A DNA stretch of 64,000 nucleotides. Source: Chelatococcus sambhunathii (GTDB taxonomy: Bacteria; Pseudomonadota; Alphaproteobacteria; Rhizobiales; Methylopilaceae). The translations under genes and the position numbers were made by a program. This document shows positions 35,136 through 43,883 of this stretch, piece by piece (position 1 is the stretch's first letter; the number at the start of each line of letters is the position of its first letter). Location of the stretch: positions 1-64,000 of the forward strand of contig JADBEO010000008.1 in the NCBI GenBank assembly GCA_031316315.1. The letters run 5' to 3'. The notes beneath the pieces were generated by a model, which saw nothing but the letters and a program-made list of their open reading frames with translations, was not told the DNA's origin and ran no database searches.

Positions 35136-36539
35136 ATGTCATCAACCGCGCATCCGGTCGACGAGGTGGTCGGGGCCCCGAGGCTCATAACTCTCGGATT
35201 GCAGCACGTGCTCGTGATGTACGCCGGGGCGGTGGCGGTGCCGCTCATCATCGGCAGGGCGCTGAAGCTGCCGCCCGAGGATGTCGCCTTCCTCATCAGC
35301 GCCGACCTGTTCGCCTGCGGGCTGGCGACGCTGTGCCAGTCGCTCGGATTTCCAGGCGTCGGCATACGCCTGCCGGTGATGATGGGCGTGACCTTCGCAT
35401 CGGTGGGGCCGATGCTGTCGATGGCGGCGGCGCCGGAGATCGGCCTGCTCGGAATCTACGGCTCGGTGATCGCTGCCGGCGTCTTCGGCGTGCTGGTCGC
35501 GCCGTTCGTGAGCCGGCTTCTTCCGCTGTTCCCGCCGGTCGTCACCGGCACGATCATCCTGGTCATCGGCATTTCGCTGATGCGCGTGGCGATCAACTGG
35601 GCAGGCGGCGGCCTGCCGACGATCACCAAGGTCATTCCCGGAGAGGCCGCGCCGGGCGCGTTCCCCAACCCCGCCTACGCCCAGACGCTCGGCCTCGTCG
35701 TCGCGCTTTTCACGCTGCTCTTCATCCTCGGGCTGATCCGCTGGGGCGCCGGCTTCGTCTCGAACATCGCGGTGCTGCTCGGCATCGTGGCGGGCGCCGC
35801 ATTCTCCGCGATCTTCGGCCTGATGCATTTCGAGAAGGTCGAGGCGGCCTCGTGGACGTCGCTGATCACGCCGTTCCATTTCGGCGTGCCGCAGTTTCAT
35901 CTCGTGCCGATCGCGACGATGTGCATCGTCATGCTGGTGGTGATGATCGAGTCGCTCGGCATGTTCCTCGCGCTCGGCCAAATCACCGGCAAGGAGCTCG
36001 ACCAGAAGGACCTGACGCGTGGCCTGCGCGCCGACGGTGTCGGCACGATCCTCGGCGGGCTGTTCAACACCTTTCCCTACACCTCGTTCTCGCAGAACGT
36101 CGGGCTGGTCGGCGTCACCGGCGTCAGGTCGCGCTGGGTGACGGTGACGGGCGGCTGCATCATGCTCGCGCTCGGGCTGCTGCCGAAAACAGCGGCGCTT
36201 GTCGAGGCCGTTCCGCAGCCGGTGCTCGGCGGAGCGGGAATCGTGATGTTCGGCATGGTGGCCGCCACCGGCGTGCGGATCCTTTCGAACGCCGACTTCG
36301 ACAAGAACCGCTTCAATATGTTCGTGGTCGCGATCTCCGTCGGCTTCGGCATGATCCCGATGGTCGCGCCCACTTTCTTCAGGAACCTGCCGGACGTGCT
36401 GCATCCGCTCCTCGAATCCGGCATCCTTCTCGCCGCCGTCGTCTCCGTGCTGCTCAACCTGTTCTTCAACGGCCTCGCAGACGCCGAGGAGGCGAAAGCG
36501 CATGCGGCGTCCGCCGCGGCGACGGCGGAGCATGTGTGA
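35136..36539 (+). CDS. NCS2 family xanthine/uracil permease
   Basis: The 467-residue inner-membrane protein matches NCS2 nucleobase:cation symporters: LGLQHVLVMYAGAVAVPLI in the first helix, LCQSLGFPGVGIRLPVMMGV, MVVMIESLGMFLALG-like MLVVMIESLGMFLALGQITG with the ligand-binding Glu, and NTFPYTSFSQNVGLVGVTGV. The group with SFSQNVGL is mostly xanthine/urate type. The ATG at 35136 is preferred to one at 35091, which lies over a possible promoter. It precedes 8-oxoguanine deaminase, so it may import oxidised purines. Confidence 0.92.
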   Translation: MSSTAHPVDEVVGAPRLITLGLQHVLVMYAGAVAVPLIIGRALKLPPEDVAFLISADLFACGLATLCQSLGFPGVGIRLPVMMGVTFASVGPMLSMAAAPEIGLLGIYGSVIAAGVFGVLVAPFVSRLLPLFPPVVTGTIILVIGISLMRVAINWAGGGLPTITKVIPGEAAPGAFPNPAYAQTLGLVVALFTLLFILGLIRWGAGFVSNIAVLLGIVAGAAFSAIFGLMHFEKVEAASWTSLITPFHFGVPQFHLVPIATMCIVMLVVMIESLGMFLALGQITGKELDQKDLTRGLRADGVGTILGGLFNTFPYTSFSQNVGLVGVTGVRSRWVTVTGGCIMLALGLLPKTAALVEAVPQPVLGGAGIVMFGMVAATGVRILSNADFDKNRFNMFVVAISVGFGMIPMVAPTFFRNLPDVLHPLLESGILLAAVVSVLLNLFFNGLADAEEAKAHAASAAATAEHV

Positions 36540-36572
36540 GGGGCGTCATGATCCATGCCGCCGCCGTCATCG

Positions 36573-36693
36573 CCGGGCTTGACCCGGCAATCCATCGCTT
36601 TGGCCAAGATGACTTGGGCCAAGATGACTTAGGCCAAGAGAACTTGGGCCAAGAGAACTTGGGCCAAGAGGATGGATGCCGGGTCAAGCCCGG
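36573..36693. repeat. Inverted repeat with a 15-bp tandem array in its loop
   Basis: Arms ccgggcttgacccggc...tccatc (36573-36596) and gatgga...gggtcaagcccgg (36671-36693) pair with one bulge. Between them 36599-36672 holds about five copies of a 15-base unit (ttgggccaagatgac and variants ending gagaac). It lies between the permease and the deaminase. Confidence 0.85.
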
Positions 36694-36742
36694 GCATGAC
36701 GCGGAAACGACTGGCTGCGCCTTGCGCCGGAGGAACTGAGGC

Positions 36743-38101
36743 TTGTCGACGCTGCTGATCCGTCACGCCGACGTCCTCGTCACGATGGACGAGACGCGGC
36801 GCGAAATCCCCGATGGGGCGCTTTTCGCCCGCGACGGGGTGATCGAGCAGGTCGGCGCGACCTCCGAACTGCCGGAGATCGCCGATCTGGTTCTCGATAT
36901 GACGGGCCGGGTCGTGATCCCCGGCCTCGTCAACACGCACCACCATCTCTACCAAAACCTGACGCGCGTGGTCCCGGCGGCGCAGGACGCGCTGCTGTTC
37001 GGCTGGCTGAAGACGCTCTACCCGATCTGGGGACGAATGGGCCCGGAGCACATCCGGGTCTCGACCCTCGTCGGGCTGATGGAGCTCTTGGAGACCGGCT
37101 GCACGACGAGCTCCGATCACCTCTACATGTTTCCGAACGGCGCGCGGCTCGACGACTCCATCGAGGCGGCGGTCGAGATCGGCGTGCGCTTCCATCCGAC
37201 GCGTGGATCGATGAGCATCGGCGAGTCGAAGGGCGGCCTGCCGCCCGACGCGCTCGTCGAGGACGAGGACGCGATCCTCGCGGATTGCCGGCGGGTGATC
37301 GAGACGTTCCACGATCCGGCGCCGTTCTCGATGGTGCGGGTCGGGGTGGCGCCGTGCTCGCCGTTCTCCGTCAGCCGCGAGCTGATGCGGGATTCCGCGG
37401 AGCTGGCGCGGAGCTACGGCGTCGGCCTCCACACACACCTGGCCGAGAACGTCGAGGACGTCGCCTATTCGCTCGCCACCTTCGGCGCGCGGCCGGGCGC
37501 CTATGCGGAAGAACTCGGCTGGTGCGGGCCGGACGTCTGGCACGCCCACTGCGTCCAGCTCGACGCGCAGGAGATCGGCCTGTTCGCGCGAACGGGCACC
37601 AGCGTTGCGCACTGCCCGTGCTCGAACATGCGGCTCGGCAGCGGGATCGCGCCAGTGCGCGAGATGATGGCGGCGGGCGTGAAGGTCGGGCTCGGGGTCG
37701 ATGGCTCCGCCTCCAATGATTCCGGCCACATGCTCAACGAGGCGAGGCAGGCGCTGCTGCTGCAACGGGTCGCGAAAGGCGGCGACGCGCTCACCGCCCG
37801 CCAGGCGCTCGAACTCGCGACGCTCGGCGGGGCGTCGGCGCTCGGACGCGACGACATCGGCGCGCTGGCGCCGGGCAAGGCGGCGGACCTCGCCGCCTTC
37901 GACATGCGCGACGTCGCCTTCTCGGGCGCCCAGTGGGACCCCGTCGCCGCGCTCGTCTTCTGCGGTCCGGGGCGCGCGGACCTCGTCGTCGTCAACGGCC
38001 GCGTCGCCGTCGAGCGTGGCCGCTGCGTCACGGTCGACCGCGAGCTGACGCTGGAGCGGCACGCCTTGCTTGCGCGCCAACTGATGGATGGCGCGAATTA
38101 G
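36743..38101 (+). CDS. 8-oxoguanine deaminase
   Basis: The 452-residue amidohydrolase matches the Pseudomonas 8-oxoguanine deaminase closely: PGLVNTHHHLYQNLTR with H66-x-H68, LKTLYPIW, TRGSMSIGESKGGLPPD, LAPCSPFSV-like VAPCSPFSVSRELM, LHTHLAENVEDV, CPCSNMRLGSGIAP and GLGVDGSASNDSGHMLNEAR. It converts 8-oxoguanine to urate and ammonia. A TTG at 36743 with GGAGG nine bases before it is the start. Coupled to an NCS2 permease, it would feed oxidised guanine into urate breakdown. Confidence 0.9.
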   Translation: MSTLLIRHADVLVTMDETRREIPDGALFARDGVIEQVGATSELPEIADLVLDMTGRVVIPGLVNTHHHLYQNLTRVVPAAQDALLFGWLKTLYPIWGRMGPEHIRVSTLVGLMELLETGCTTSSDHLYMFPNGARLDDSIEAAVEIGVRFHPTRGSMSIGESKGGLPPDALVEDEDAILADCRRVIETFHDPAPFSMVRVGVAPCSPFSVSRELMRDSAELARSYGVGLHTHLAENVEDVAYSLATFGARPGAYAEELGWCGPDVWHAHCVQLDAQEIGLFARTGTSVAHCPCSNMRLGSGIAPVREMMAAGVKVGLGVDGSASNDSGHMLNEARQALLLQRVAKGGDALTARQALELATLGGASALGRDDIGALAPGKAADLAAFDMRDVAFSGAQWDPVAALVFCGPGRADLVVVNGRVAVERGRCVTVDRELTLERHALLARQLMDGAN

Positions 38102-38372
38102 GGCGCCGGTCTCTCAATTTGAGAGGCGCTGAATCAAGTCTGTGCAGCTTTCAGTCAAGAATAGCGCTATCTCGCCTCTTTTTACGTCATTGTGATTGAT
38201 TGGATACACTGCTGTATCACTAAGAACTTCACGTCCCCGTCATATTGACCCTCTGGTCGCGCCATGTGACCTTCGTCCAAGCATCGGGGGTCGATGTCAT
38301 TTTGTGTCAGCACCGGCGCGACAAGACTTGCGCCGGAAGGACGAAGTACGTCTTGACGGGGAAATCTGCACT
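38102..38372. promoter_or_regulatory. AT-richer leader of the outer-membrane channel gene
   Basis: This 271-bp stretch has no gene. It holds a hairpin ctctcaa-t-ttgagag (38111-38125) just after the deaminase stop, a palindrome atagcgctat (38161-38170) and a gataca-N4-tgtatc pair (38203-38218). The first may end the deaminase transcript; the others may be operators. No promoter consensus is convincing. Confidence 0.4.
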
Positions 38373-39233
38373 ATGACTTGTGCGACTCGCTTCACTAAGA
38401 CTTGGGCGACCGGACTGCTGACCGCGGCCGCCTTGCTCTCCGGCGCCGCGGGAGCTTTCGCCGCCGACATCGCCGAGCCGGCTCCGGCTGCGCCCGCACC
38501 GTTCACCTTCTCAACGACCGAGATCCAGTTCCAGCTCGGCAAGCTGAAGAACCCGTTCGTACCCGGCGGCGGCGACGCCAACTGGACGCCGATCGTCACC
38601 CTGCAGCACGCCTCCAGCTGGGTGTTCGGCGACGTGTTCTTCTTCGTCGACTTCCTCGACGACCGGAAGAAGGACGGCTTCAACGATCAGGACGCCTACG
38701 GCGAATTCTACGCCTACTTCTCGTCCTCGAAGCTTCTCGGCGTCAACTACGGCGACGGCTTCATCAAGGACGTCGGCGTGGTAGCCGGCATCAATGCGGA
38801 CGCGGACGCCAACTACCGGGGCTACCTGCCGGGCGTGTACGTCGACTGGAAGATGCCCGGCTTCGCCTTCTTCCGCACCCAGTTCACCGCGCTCATCGAC
38901 GACAGCGACAAGAAGGGCCCGAACGGCCGCCAGAAGGACGGCTGGCAGTTCGACAACTCCTTCGCTGCGCCGTTCTCGATCGCAGGCCAGTTCTTCAGCT
39001 TCGAAGGCCACTGGGAGTACACGGCGAACAAGGAAACCAACGTCGACGGTTTCAGGATCAAGCAGAAGGACTGGTTCCTCGCCCAGCCGCAGCTGCGCTG
39101 GGACGCCGGCTACGCCCTGACCGGCAAGAAGGACGTGTTCTTCCTCGGCACCGAATACCAGCTCTGGGTGAACAAGCTCGGCTCCAAGGTCGACGAGAGC
39201 CGTTTCCAGGCTCTGGCTGTGATCCGCTTCTGA
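38373..39233 (+). CDS. Tsx-like nucleoside-type outer membrane channel
   Basis: The 286-residue protein has a signal peptide (about residues 1-30, ending AGAFAAD) followed by alternating beta-strand sequence typical of a 12-strand barrel: TTEIQFQLGKLKNPF, SSWVFGDVFFFVDFLDDRK, YGEFYAYFSSSKLLG and a C-terminal phenylalanine (FQALAVIRF) as expected for BamA-dependent insertion. The pattern resembles the nucleoside channel Tsx. It would let nucleosides or nucleobases cross the outer membrane for the importers here. A strong terminator follows. Confidence 0.85.
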   Translation: MTCATRFTKTWATGLLTAAALLSGAAGAFAADIAEPAPAAPAPFTFSTTEIQFQLGKLKNPFVPGGGDANWTPIVTLQHASSWVFGDVFFFVDFLDDRKKDGFNDQDAYGEFYAYFSSSKLLGVNYGDGFIKDVGVVAGINADADANYRGYLPGVYVDWKMPGFAFFRTQFTALIDDSDKKGPNGRQKDGWQFDNSFAAPFSIAGQFFSFEGHWEYTANKETNVDGFRIKQKDWFLAQPQLRWDAGYALTGKKDVFFLGTEYQLWVNKLGSKVDESRFQALAVIRF

Positions 39234-39264
39234 TTTCCGCCTCTCTCTTCCTTCCCGACTTCTT

Positions 39265-39293
39265 GGGCCGGCGGTTCTCCGCCGGCCCTTTTT
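39265..39293 (+). terminator. Rho-independent terminator
   Basis: A perfect 10-bp stem gggccggcgg/ccgccggccc with loop ttct is followed by five thymines. It ends the channel gene's transcript. Confidence 0.9.
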
Positions 39294-39346
39294 ATTTGTG
39301 GGAGATGCGGGATCGAGGGCGAAGCTGGCCGAGACACCGGTCGCCG

Positions 39347-39367
39347 TGCCCGGGCCTGACCCGGGCA
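39347..39367. repeat. Short hairpin repeat
   Basis: Arms tgcccggg and cccgggca with loop cctga. It belongs to the same dispersed family as the arms at 36573-36693 and lies between convergent genes. Confidence 0.55.
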
Positions 39368-39436
39368 TCCACCTTGCCGGCCGCGTCCCCGGCCGATGGA
39401 TCCTCCGGTCAGACCCGAGGATGACGGGTGAGTTTC

Positions 39437-40111
39437 TCAGGCCTGCGTCGCGGCGATGGCTGCGATCGCGGCCCGCGAGCTCGACACCCAGCCGAAGATG
39501 CCGCCTTGCGCCTTGATCATCTTCAACCCGTAGTCGTGGAATTCGGGGAAGTACGAGGCGCAGCAATCGTCCAGCACGACGCAGCGGTAGCCGCGATCAT
39601 TGGCCTCCCGGACCGTGGTGTTGACGCAGACCTCGGTGGTCACGCCGCACACCAGCAACGTATCGACGCCGCGGTTCCGCAGCATCAGCTCGAGATCGGT
39701 CTGGTAGAACGCGCCTTTGCCGGGCTTGTCGATGACCGGCTCGCCGGGCGCCGGGGCCAGAGCCGCGATGATGTCGTGGCCGGGCTCGCCCCGGACCAGG
39801 ATGCGCCCCATCGGCCCTTCCGCGCCGATCCTCAAGGATGGCTCGCCGCGCTCGACCTTCGCCTTGGGCGCGTCGGACAGGTCCGGCCGATGCCCCTCGC
39901 GGGTGTGGATCACCAGCATGCCGGCCGCCCGCGCCGCCGCGAGCACCGCCTGGCAGGGGGCGACTGCCGCGGCGAGCAGCGAGATGTCGTTTCCGAGCGT
40001 CTCGCCGAAGCCGCCGGGTTCGAGAAAGTCGCGCTGCATGTCGATGATGACGAGGGCGGTCCGGGCGAGGTCGACCGTTATCGGCTGCGGCTCGGCGTCG
40101 ATGGTCGCCAT
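39437..40111 (-). CDS. BiuH-like isochorismatase-family hydrolase (second copy)
   Basis: The 224-residue protein has the catalytic set Asp in [15 protein letters not shown], Lys in [15 protein letters not shown] and Cys in [17 protein letters not shown]. It shares [10 protein letters not shown] and the IDKPGKG-F-x2-TDLE segment with the biuret hydrolase at 46452-47153 but lacks its N-terminal PYPWPYNG extension. It is the last gene of the cyanurate-type operon, four bases after the AtzH-like gene. It probably cleaves a related ureide; the exact substrate is open. Confidence 0.85.
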   Translation of the reverse strand: MATIDAEPQPITVDLARTALVIIDMQRDFLEPGGFGETLGNDISLLAAAVAPCQAVLAAARAAGMLVIHTREGHRPDLSDAPKAKVERGEPSLRIGAEGPMGRILVRGEPGHDIIAALAPAPGEPVIDKPGKGAFYQTDLELMLRNRGVDTLLVCGVTTEVCVNTTVREANDRGYRCVVLDDCCASYFPEFHDYGLKMIKAQGGIFGWVSSSRAAIAAIAATQA

Positions 40112-40115
40112 CGTC

Positions 40116-40511
40116 TCAATCCTCGTCGATGACGCTGACATGCGCTGCGACGACCTTCCAGCCGTCGGGAAAGCGCACCCAGGTCTGGCTCTGGCGGCCG
40201 ACCTTGCCGGGCGCCCCTTCACGGCGGAACAGCGTGTTCGCGACCGCCATGTCGCGGCCATAGGTCGTGATCTGCGTCCTCTCGAGCGCACGCTCGAGCC
40301 CCTTCGGCGAGCGTCCCCGCCGGAAAGCGCGGATCTCCTCCATGCCATAGAGGTTCTCGGTCGCGCCGTAGCGCAGCGTGCGCGGGTCGTCGCGGAACAA
40401 AGCCTCGAGCGTCGCGACGTCGTTGCCGGTGAGCGCCGCCTCATAGGCCGCGAAGACCTGTTCGACCTCGGCCTTCACATCCGGGATGTCGACTTCGGGA
40501 TACTGGCTCAA
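40116..40511 (-). CDS. atzH: AtzH/HpxZ-like protein (DUF3225), probable 1,3-dicarboxyurea hydrolase
   Basis: The 131-residue protein has the SnoaL-like fold of DUF3225: [60 protein letters not shown] and [18 protein letters not shown]. In Pseudomonas sp. ADP, AtzH converts 1,3-dicarboxyurea to allophanate; HpxZ is the homologue in purine clusters. The TTG start at 40511 overlaps the AtzE stop as TTGA. Presence beside atzE, atzG and atzF supports the triazine assignment. Confidence 0.87.
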   Translation of the reverse strand: MSQYPEVDIPDVKAEVEQVFAAYEAALTGNDVATLEALFRDDPRTLRYGATENLYGMEEIRAFRRGRSPKGLERALERTQITTYGRDMAVANTLFRREGAPGKVGRQSQTWVRFPDGWKVVAAHVSVIDED

Positions 40512-41866
40512 AGCTTCGCCTCGCGGAATTGCGCCACGCCAGCCGTTTCGAGCGCGCGGGCGACGCGGAGCGCGTCAGCCTCGCGCCACGGCGCTGCAAT
40601 GATCTGGACGCCGAGCGGCAGGCCGTCGTCGAGGAACACCGGCGCGCAGGCGACCGGCAGGCCGATGAAGGAGATCGGCTGGGTGAACACGCCGAGATTC
40701 GGCCGCACCGGCAGCGTGACGCCGTCGAGCGTGAACGTCGTCTGGCCCAGCCGCGGCGCCCGGCAGGGCGTGGCCGGCGCGAGCAGCACGTCGACCTCGT
40801 CGAAGACGTGCGCCGCCGCCTCGGCGAACCATCGGCGGAAGCGCTGCGCCTTTGCGACATAGGGCGCGGGGATCGTGGCGCCGGCGATCATCCGGTCGCG
40901 CACCGCGGGGTCGAAGTCATCCGGCCGCGCGCGCAGGCGGTCGAGATGCAGGGCCGCGCCTTCGGTCGCCGTGATGACGTAAGCCGCGGCGCGCGCTCGC
41001 GCCGCCTCCGGCAACTCGACGACGCGATCCGCCCCGAGAAACGCCGCCGCGCGCGCGACCGCCTCGAAGCAGTCCGGCTCCCCGCCGCGCGCGAAATGTC
41101 CGCCGAGCGTCGCGATCCGGAGGCCGCCCGCGCCGTCGTCGAGCGACGGCGCCGCGGGTTCGGGCGCGCGCGTGGTCGTGGCCGGGTCGTCGCGGTCGGG
41201 GCCCTGCATCGCGTCGTAGGCGAGGGCGAGCAGACGGGTCGAGCGCGCGATCGGTCCAAGGTGATCGAGGCTCTGGACGAAGGGGAACGTCCGCGCCCGC
41301 GTCAGCCGGCCGTAGGTCGGCTTCAGCCCGAAGCAGCCGCATAGCGCGGACGGCACGCGGATCGATCCGTTGGTGTCGGAGGCGAGCGCGACGTCGACCA
41401 GGCCGGCCGCGACCGCCGCGCCGGATCCTCCGGAGGAGCCGCCGGACATCCGGGTCAGGTCGCGCGGGTTCCGCGACGGACCGTCGTGGACGTTTTCGCC
41501 GGTGAAGTCGTAGGCGTATTCGCCCATGTTGAGCGCGCCGAGCAGGACCGCGCCCGCCGCTTCCATCCGGGTGACGAGCGCCGCGTCGCGCCCGGCCGGC
41601 GCGAGCTCGCGATTGATCTTCGAGCCGGCGCGGGTGGCGAGCCCGGCGACGTCGAACAGGTTCTTCACCCCGAAGGCGACGCCCGCGAGAGGTCCCGAGA
41701 CAGCGCCGTCGTCAAGCGCAAGGGCCGTCGCAAGGGCGCGTTCGGCGGTCACGTCGGTGAAGGCGCCGACGCGGCCGTCGATCGACCGGATCCGCGCCAA
41801 CGCTGCCGCGACCGCTTGTTCCGCCGGGCCCTCCCGGCGACGATCCGACTTCGCGGGCGCCGTCAC
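40508..41866 (-). CDS. atzE: AtzE-family amidase, probable 1-carboxybiuret hydrolase
   Basis: The 452-residue amidase-signature enzyme has the Ser-cisSer-Lys triad at K68 (VAFGVKNLFDV), S144 (RMSGGSSGGSGAA) and S168 (ASDTNGSIRVPSA). AtzE works with the small subunit AtzG to deaminate 1-carboxybiuret, the unstable product of cyanuric acid ring opening, to 1,3-dicarboxyurea. The GTG at 41866 overlaps the AtzG stop as GTGA, as expected for a fixed-ratio complex. HpxY in purine clusters is the other member type. Confidence 0.88.
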   Translation of the reverse strand: MTAPAKSDRRREGPAEQAVAAALARIRSIDGRVGAFTDVTAERALATALALDDGAVSGPLAGVAFGVKNLFDVAGLATRAGSKINRELAPAGRDAALVTRMEAAGAVLLGALNMGEYAYDFTGENVHDGPSRNPRDLTRMSGGSSGGSGAAVAAGLVDVALASDTNGSIRVPSALCGCFGLKPTYGRLTRARTFPFVQSLDHLGPIARSTRLLALAYDAMQGPDRDDPATTTRAPEPAAPSLDDGAGGLRIATLGGHFARGGEPDCFEAVARAAAFLGADRVVELPEAARARAAAYVITATEGAALHLDRLRARPDDFDPAVRDRMIAGATIPAPYVAKAQRFRRWFAEAAAHVFDEVDVLLAPATPCRAPRLGQTTFTLDGVTLPVRPNLGVFTQPISFIGLPVACAPVFLDDGLPLGVQIIAAPWREADALRVARALETAGVAQFREAKL

Positions 41867-42072
41867 AGGGCGTCCTCTCGGGCGGCGGGCGCGAAGACGG
41901 GCGCGGGCTCGACCTCGTCGTCGAGCGGGAACTCCGAGACGAAGCGCGCGGCCTTCATGGTCGCGTCGAGATGGGACAGGATGGAGCCGCGCCACTCGGG
42001 CGCGACGCGGAGCTCGAGCAACGCGGTCGCGGCGTCGAGATGTGCATCGAGTTTGTCCGCGTCCTCGCTCAT
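41863..42072 (-). CDS. atzG: AtzG-like small subunit (DUF4089)
   Basis: The 69-residue protein has the GatC-like DUF4089 pattern: LDAHLDAATALLELRVAPEW and a segment LSHLDATMKAARFVSEFPLDDEVEPAPVF. AtzG wraps around and stabilises AtzE. The ATG at 42072 overlaps the AtzF stop (TGATG) and its own stop overlaps AtzE; an upstream ATG would lengthen it by 12 residues into AtzF. Confidence 0.87.
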   Translation of the reverse strand: MSEDADKLDAHLDAATALLELRVAPEWRGSILSHLDATMKAARFVSEFPLDDEVEPAPVFAPAAREDAL

Positions 42073-43883
42073 CAGGCCGCCGCCCGCGCGCGCTGATAGG
42101 CCCGCCATCCGCCGAAGCGGGTGATGTCCTCCGCGTCCGCCGTCGCGACCGCTTCGGCGAGGAAGCCGAGCGCCGTCGAGCCGTCCGCGAGCCGAAGCGT
42201 TCCGACGCCGAGCGGGGCCGGCACGCCGGCGACGAACGGTCCGAACTTGTCCGAAGGCAGCGCCCAGACCTCGGTCGCGATGGCCGCCCCGGCGCCGTCC
42301 CCGACGCGGACGAGGCCGGGCCGCGCGACCTTTCCTGGCAGGGCGTACAGCCGGTAGCAGTCCGCAGTGTCGGCGATCCGGAGGAAGCGGGCGCCGAGGC
42401 GCGTGAGCTCGCCGTTGAGCGCCATGCCCGACAGATGCGCGCCGACCACCACGATCTCAATCTCGTCCGGCGCCGGCCTCGGAGCGCGCTCCGGAGCTGC
42501 GGGCGCGGGCAAGCCGAGCGCGCCGAGCGGCGTTCCGCCCATTTCGTGGAGCCGCTCGCCGATCACGGCGATCCGCGCATCCGCGCCGGCCTGGGCGATC
42601 AGCGTGACGCCGGCCGGCAGTCCGTCGGGTCGCGGCCGGCCGGGGACCGCGAGAGCGCAAAGATCCATGAGGTTCACGAAGTTGGTGTAGGTGCCGAACT
42701 CGCTGTTCAGGCCGACCGGATGCTCCAGCACTTCCGCCGCCGTCCTCGGACGGGGGTAGGTCGGCACCAGCAGACAGTCGACCAAACCGAGCGGGATCGA
42801 GAGCGCGCGTTTCATCGCGGCGAGTTCGTAGAGCCCGCCGAAGGCCTGGCCGGCGTCGAACCGCCGCGCGCCCTCAATGATGAGGCGGGTGACGGGGTGG
42901 ATCTCGTCCGGGCTCGTCTCGATGAAGCGGCGAAGCGCCTCGTAGCGTTCGGCGACGAAGGGGCCGCTGTAGAGCAGTCCGGCGACCGCGAAGAAGGGTT
43001 CGAAATCGAGCTCGACGAGTTCGCCGCCGAGCGCCTGGACGTCGGCGAGCGTCGCCTCATAGGCCGCTTCCGCCGCCGGATCGCCGCCGAAGCTGCGGGT
43101 CGAGGGCGTCGGGACGCCGACCCGGAAGCGTGGGGGAGGCGGTCCAAGCGGCGCCGTCCGGAACGCGCGCGAGAACGGGTCGGCCTGCTCGAAACCGGCC
43201 ATGGCGGAGAACACGGCGTAGGCGTCGTCGACCGACAGCGCGAAGACCGAAACGCAGTCGATCGTCTTGCAGGCCGGCACCACGCCCTTGGTCGGGATCG
43301 CTCCGAGCGTGGGCTTCAGTCCGACGATGTTGTTCAGCCCCGCCGGCACGCGGCCGGAGCCCGCCGTGTCGGTGCCGAGCGCGAAGGCGACGAGCCCGCG
43401 CGCGACCGCGACCGCGGAGCCCGAGCTCGAGCCGCCCGGCACGAGCGCCGGATCGACGGCGTTGCGCGGGACGGGGTAGGGCGTTCGGAGACCGACGAGC
43501 CCGGTCGCGAACTGGTCGAGATTGGTCTTGCCGACCGCGATCCCGCCGGCGGCCTTCAGCCGCGCGACCGCGACGGCGTCTTCCGCGGCGCGGTAGGCGA
43601 AACCCGGGCACGAGCACGTGGTCTCGAGCCCAGCGACGTCGATGTTGTCCTTGACCGCGAAGGGAACGCCCCAGAGCGGTCGGCCGTCGGACTTGCCGCC
43701 CAGCGCCCGAGCGGCGGAGCGGAGCGCGTCCTGCTCTGCGAGCGAGATGAAGATCCCCGGATCGCCGCACTCCTCGATGCGGGCGAAGACCTCGTCGAGG
43801 ACCGCTTCGGGAGACACGCCCGACGCATAGGTCGTCCTCAGCGAGGCGAGATCCAGCGTCAGGTCTGCAAGCGGACGCGCCAT
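42072..43883 (-). CDS. atzF: Allophanate hydrolase
   Basis: The 603-residue protein has an N-terminal amidase domain with K78 (WGVPFAVKDNIDV), S152 (VPGGSSSGSAVAVA) and S176 (GTDTAGSGRVPAGL), spaced as in AtzF of Pseudomonas sp. ADP, and a C-terminal allophanate-hydrolase domain (about 450-603: IEIVVVGAHLSGMALNGEL, YRLYALPGKVARPGLVRVG). It turns allophanate into two ammonia and CO2. The urea carboxylase partner of urea-type enzymes is absent, supporting the triazine role. Confidence 0.94.
   Translation of the reverse strand: MARPLADLTLDLASLRTTYASGVSPEAVLDEVFARIEECGDPGIFISLAEQDALRSAARALGGKSDGRPLWGVPFAVKDNIDVAGLETTCSCPGFAYRAAEDAVAVARLKAAGGIAVGKTNLDQFATGLVGLRTPYPVPRNAVDPALVPGGSSSGSAVAVARGLVAFALGTDTAGSGRVPAGLNNIVGLKPTLGAIPTKGVVPACKTIDCVSVFALSVDDAYAVFSAMAGFEQADPFSRAFRTAPLGPPPPRFRVGVPTPSTRSFGGDPAAEAAYEATLADVQALGGELVELDFEPFFAVAGLLYSGPFVAERYEALRRFIETSPDEIHPVTRLIIEGARRFDAGQAFGGLYELAAMKRALSIPLGLVDCLLVPTYPRPRTAAEVLEHPVGLNSEFGTYTNFVNLMDLCALAVPGRPRPDGLPAGVTLIAQAGADARIAVIGERLHEMGGTPLGALGLPAPAAPERAPRPAPDEIEIVVVGAHLSGMALNGELTRLGARFLRIADTADCYRLYALPGKVARPGLVRVGDGAGAAIATEVWALPSDKFGPFVAGVPAPLGVGTLRLADGSTALGFLAEAVATADAEDITRFGGWRAYQRARAAA

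Noticed and set aside
36599-36672. CRISPR array
   Set aside because: The 15-base repeats are directly adjacent with no spacers, and there are no cas genes nearby.
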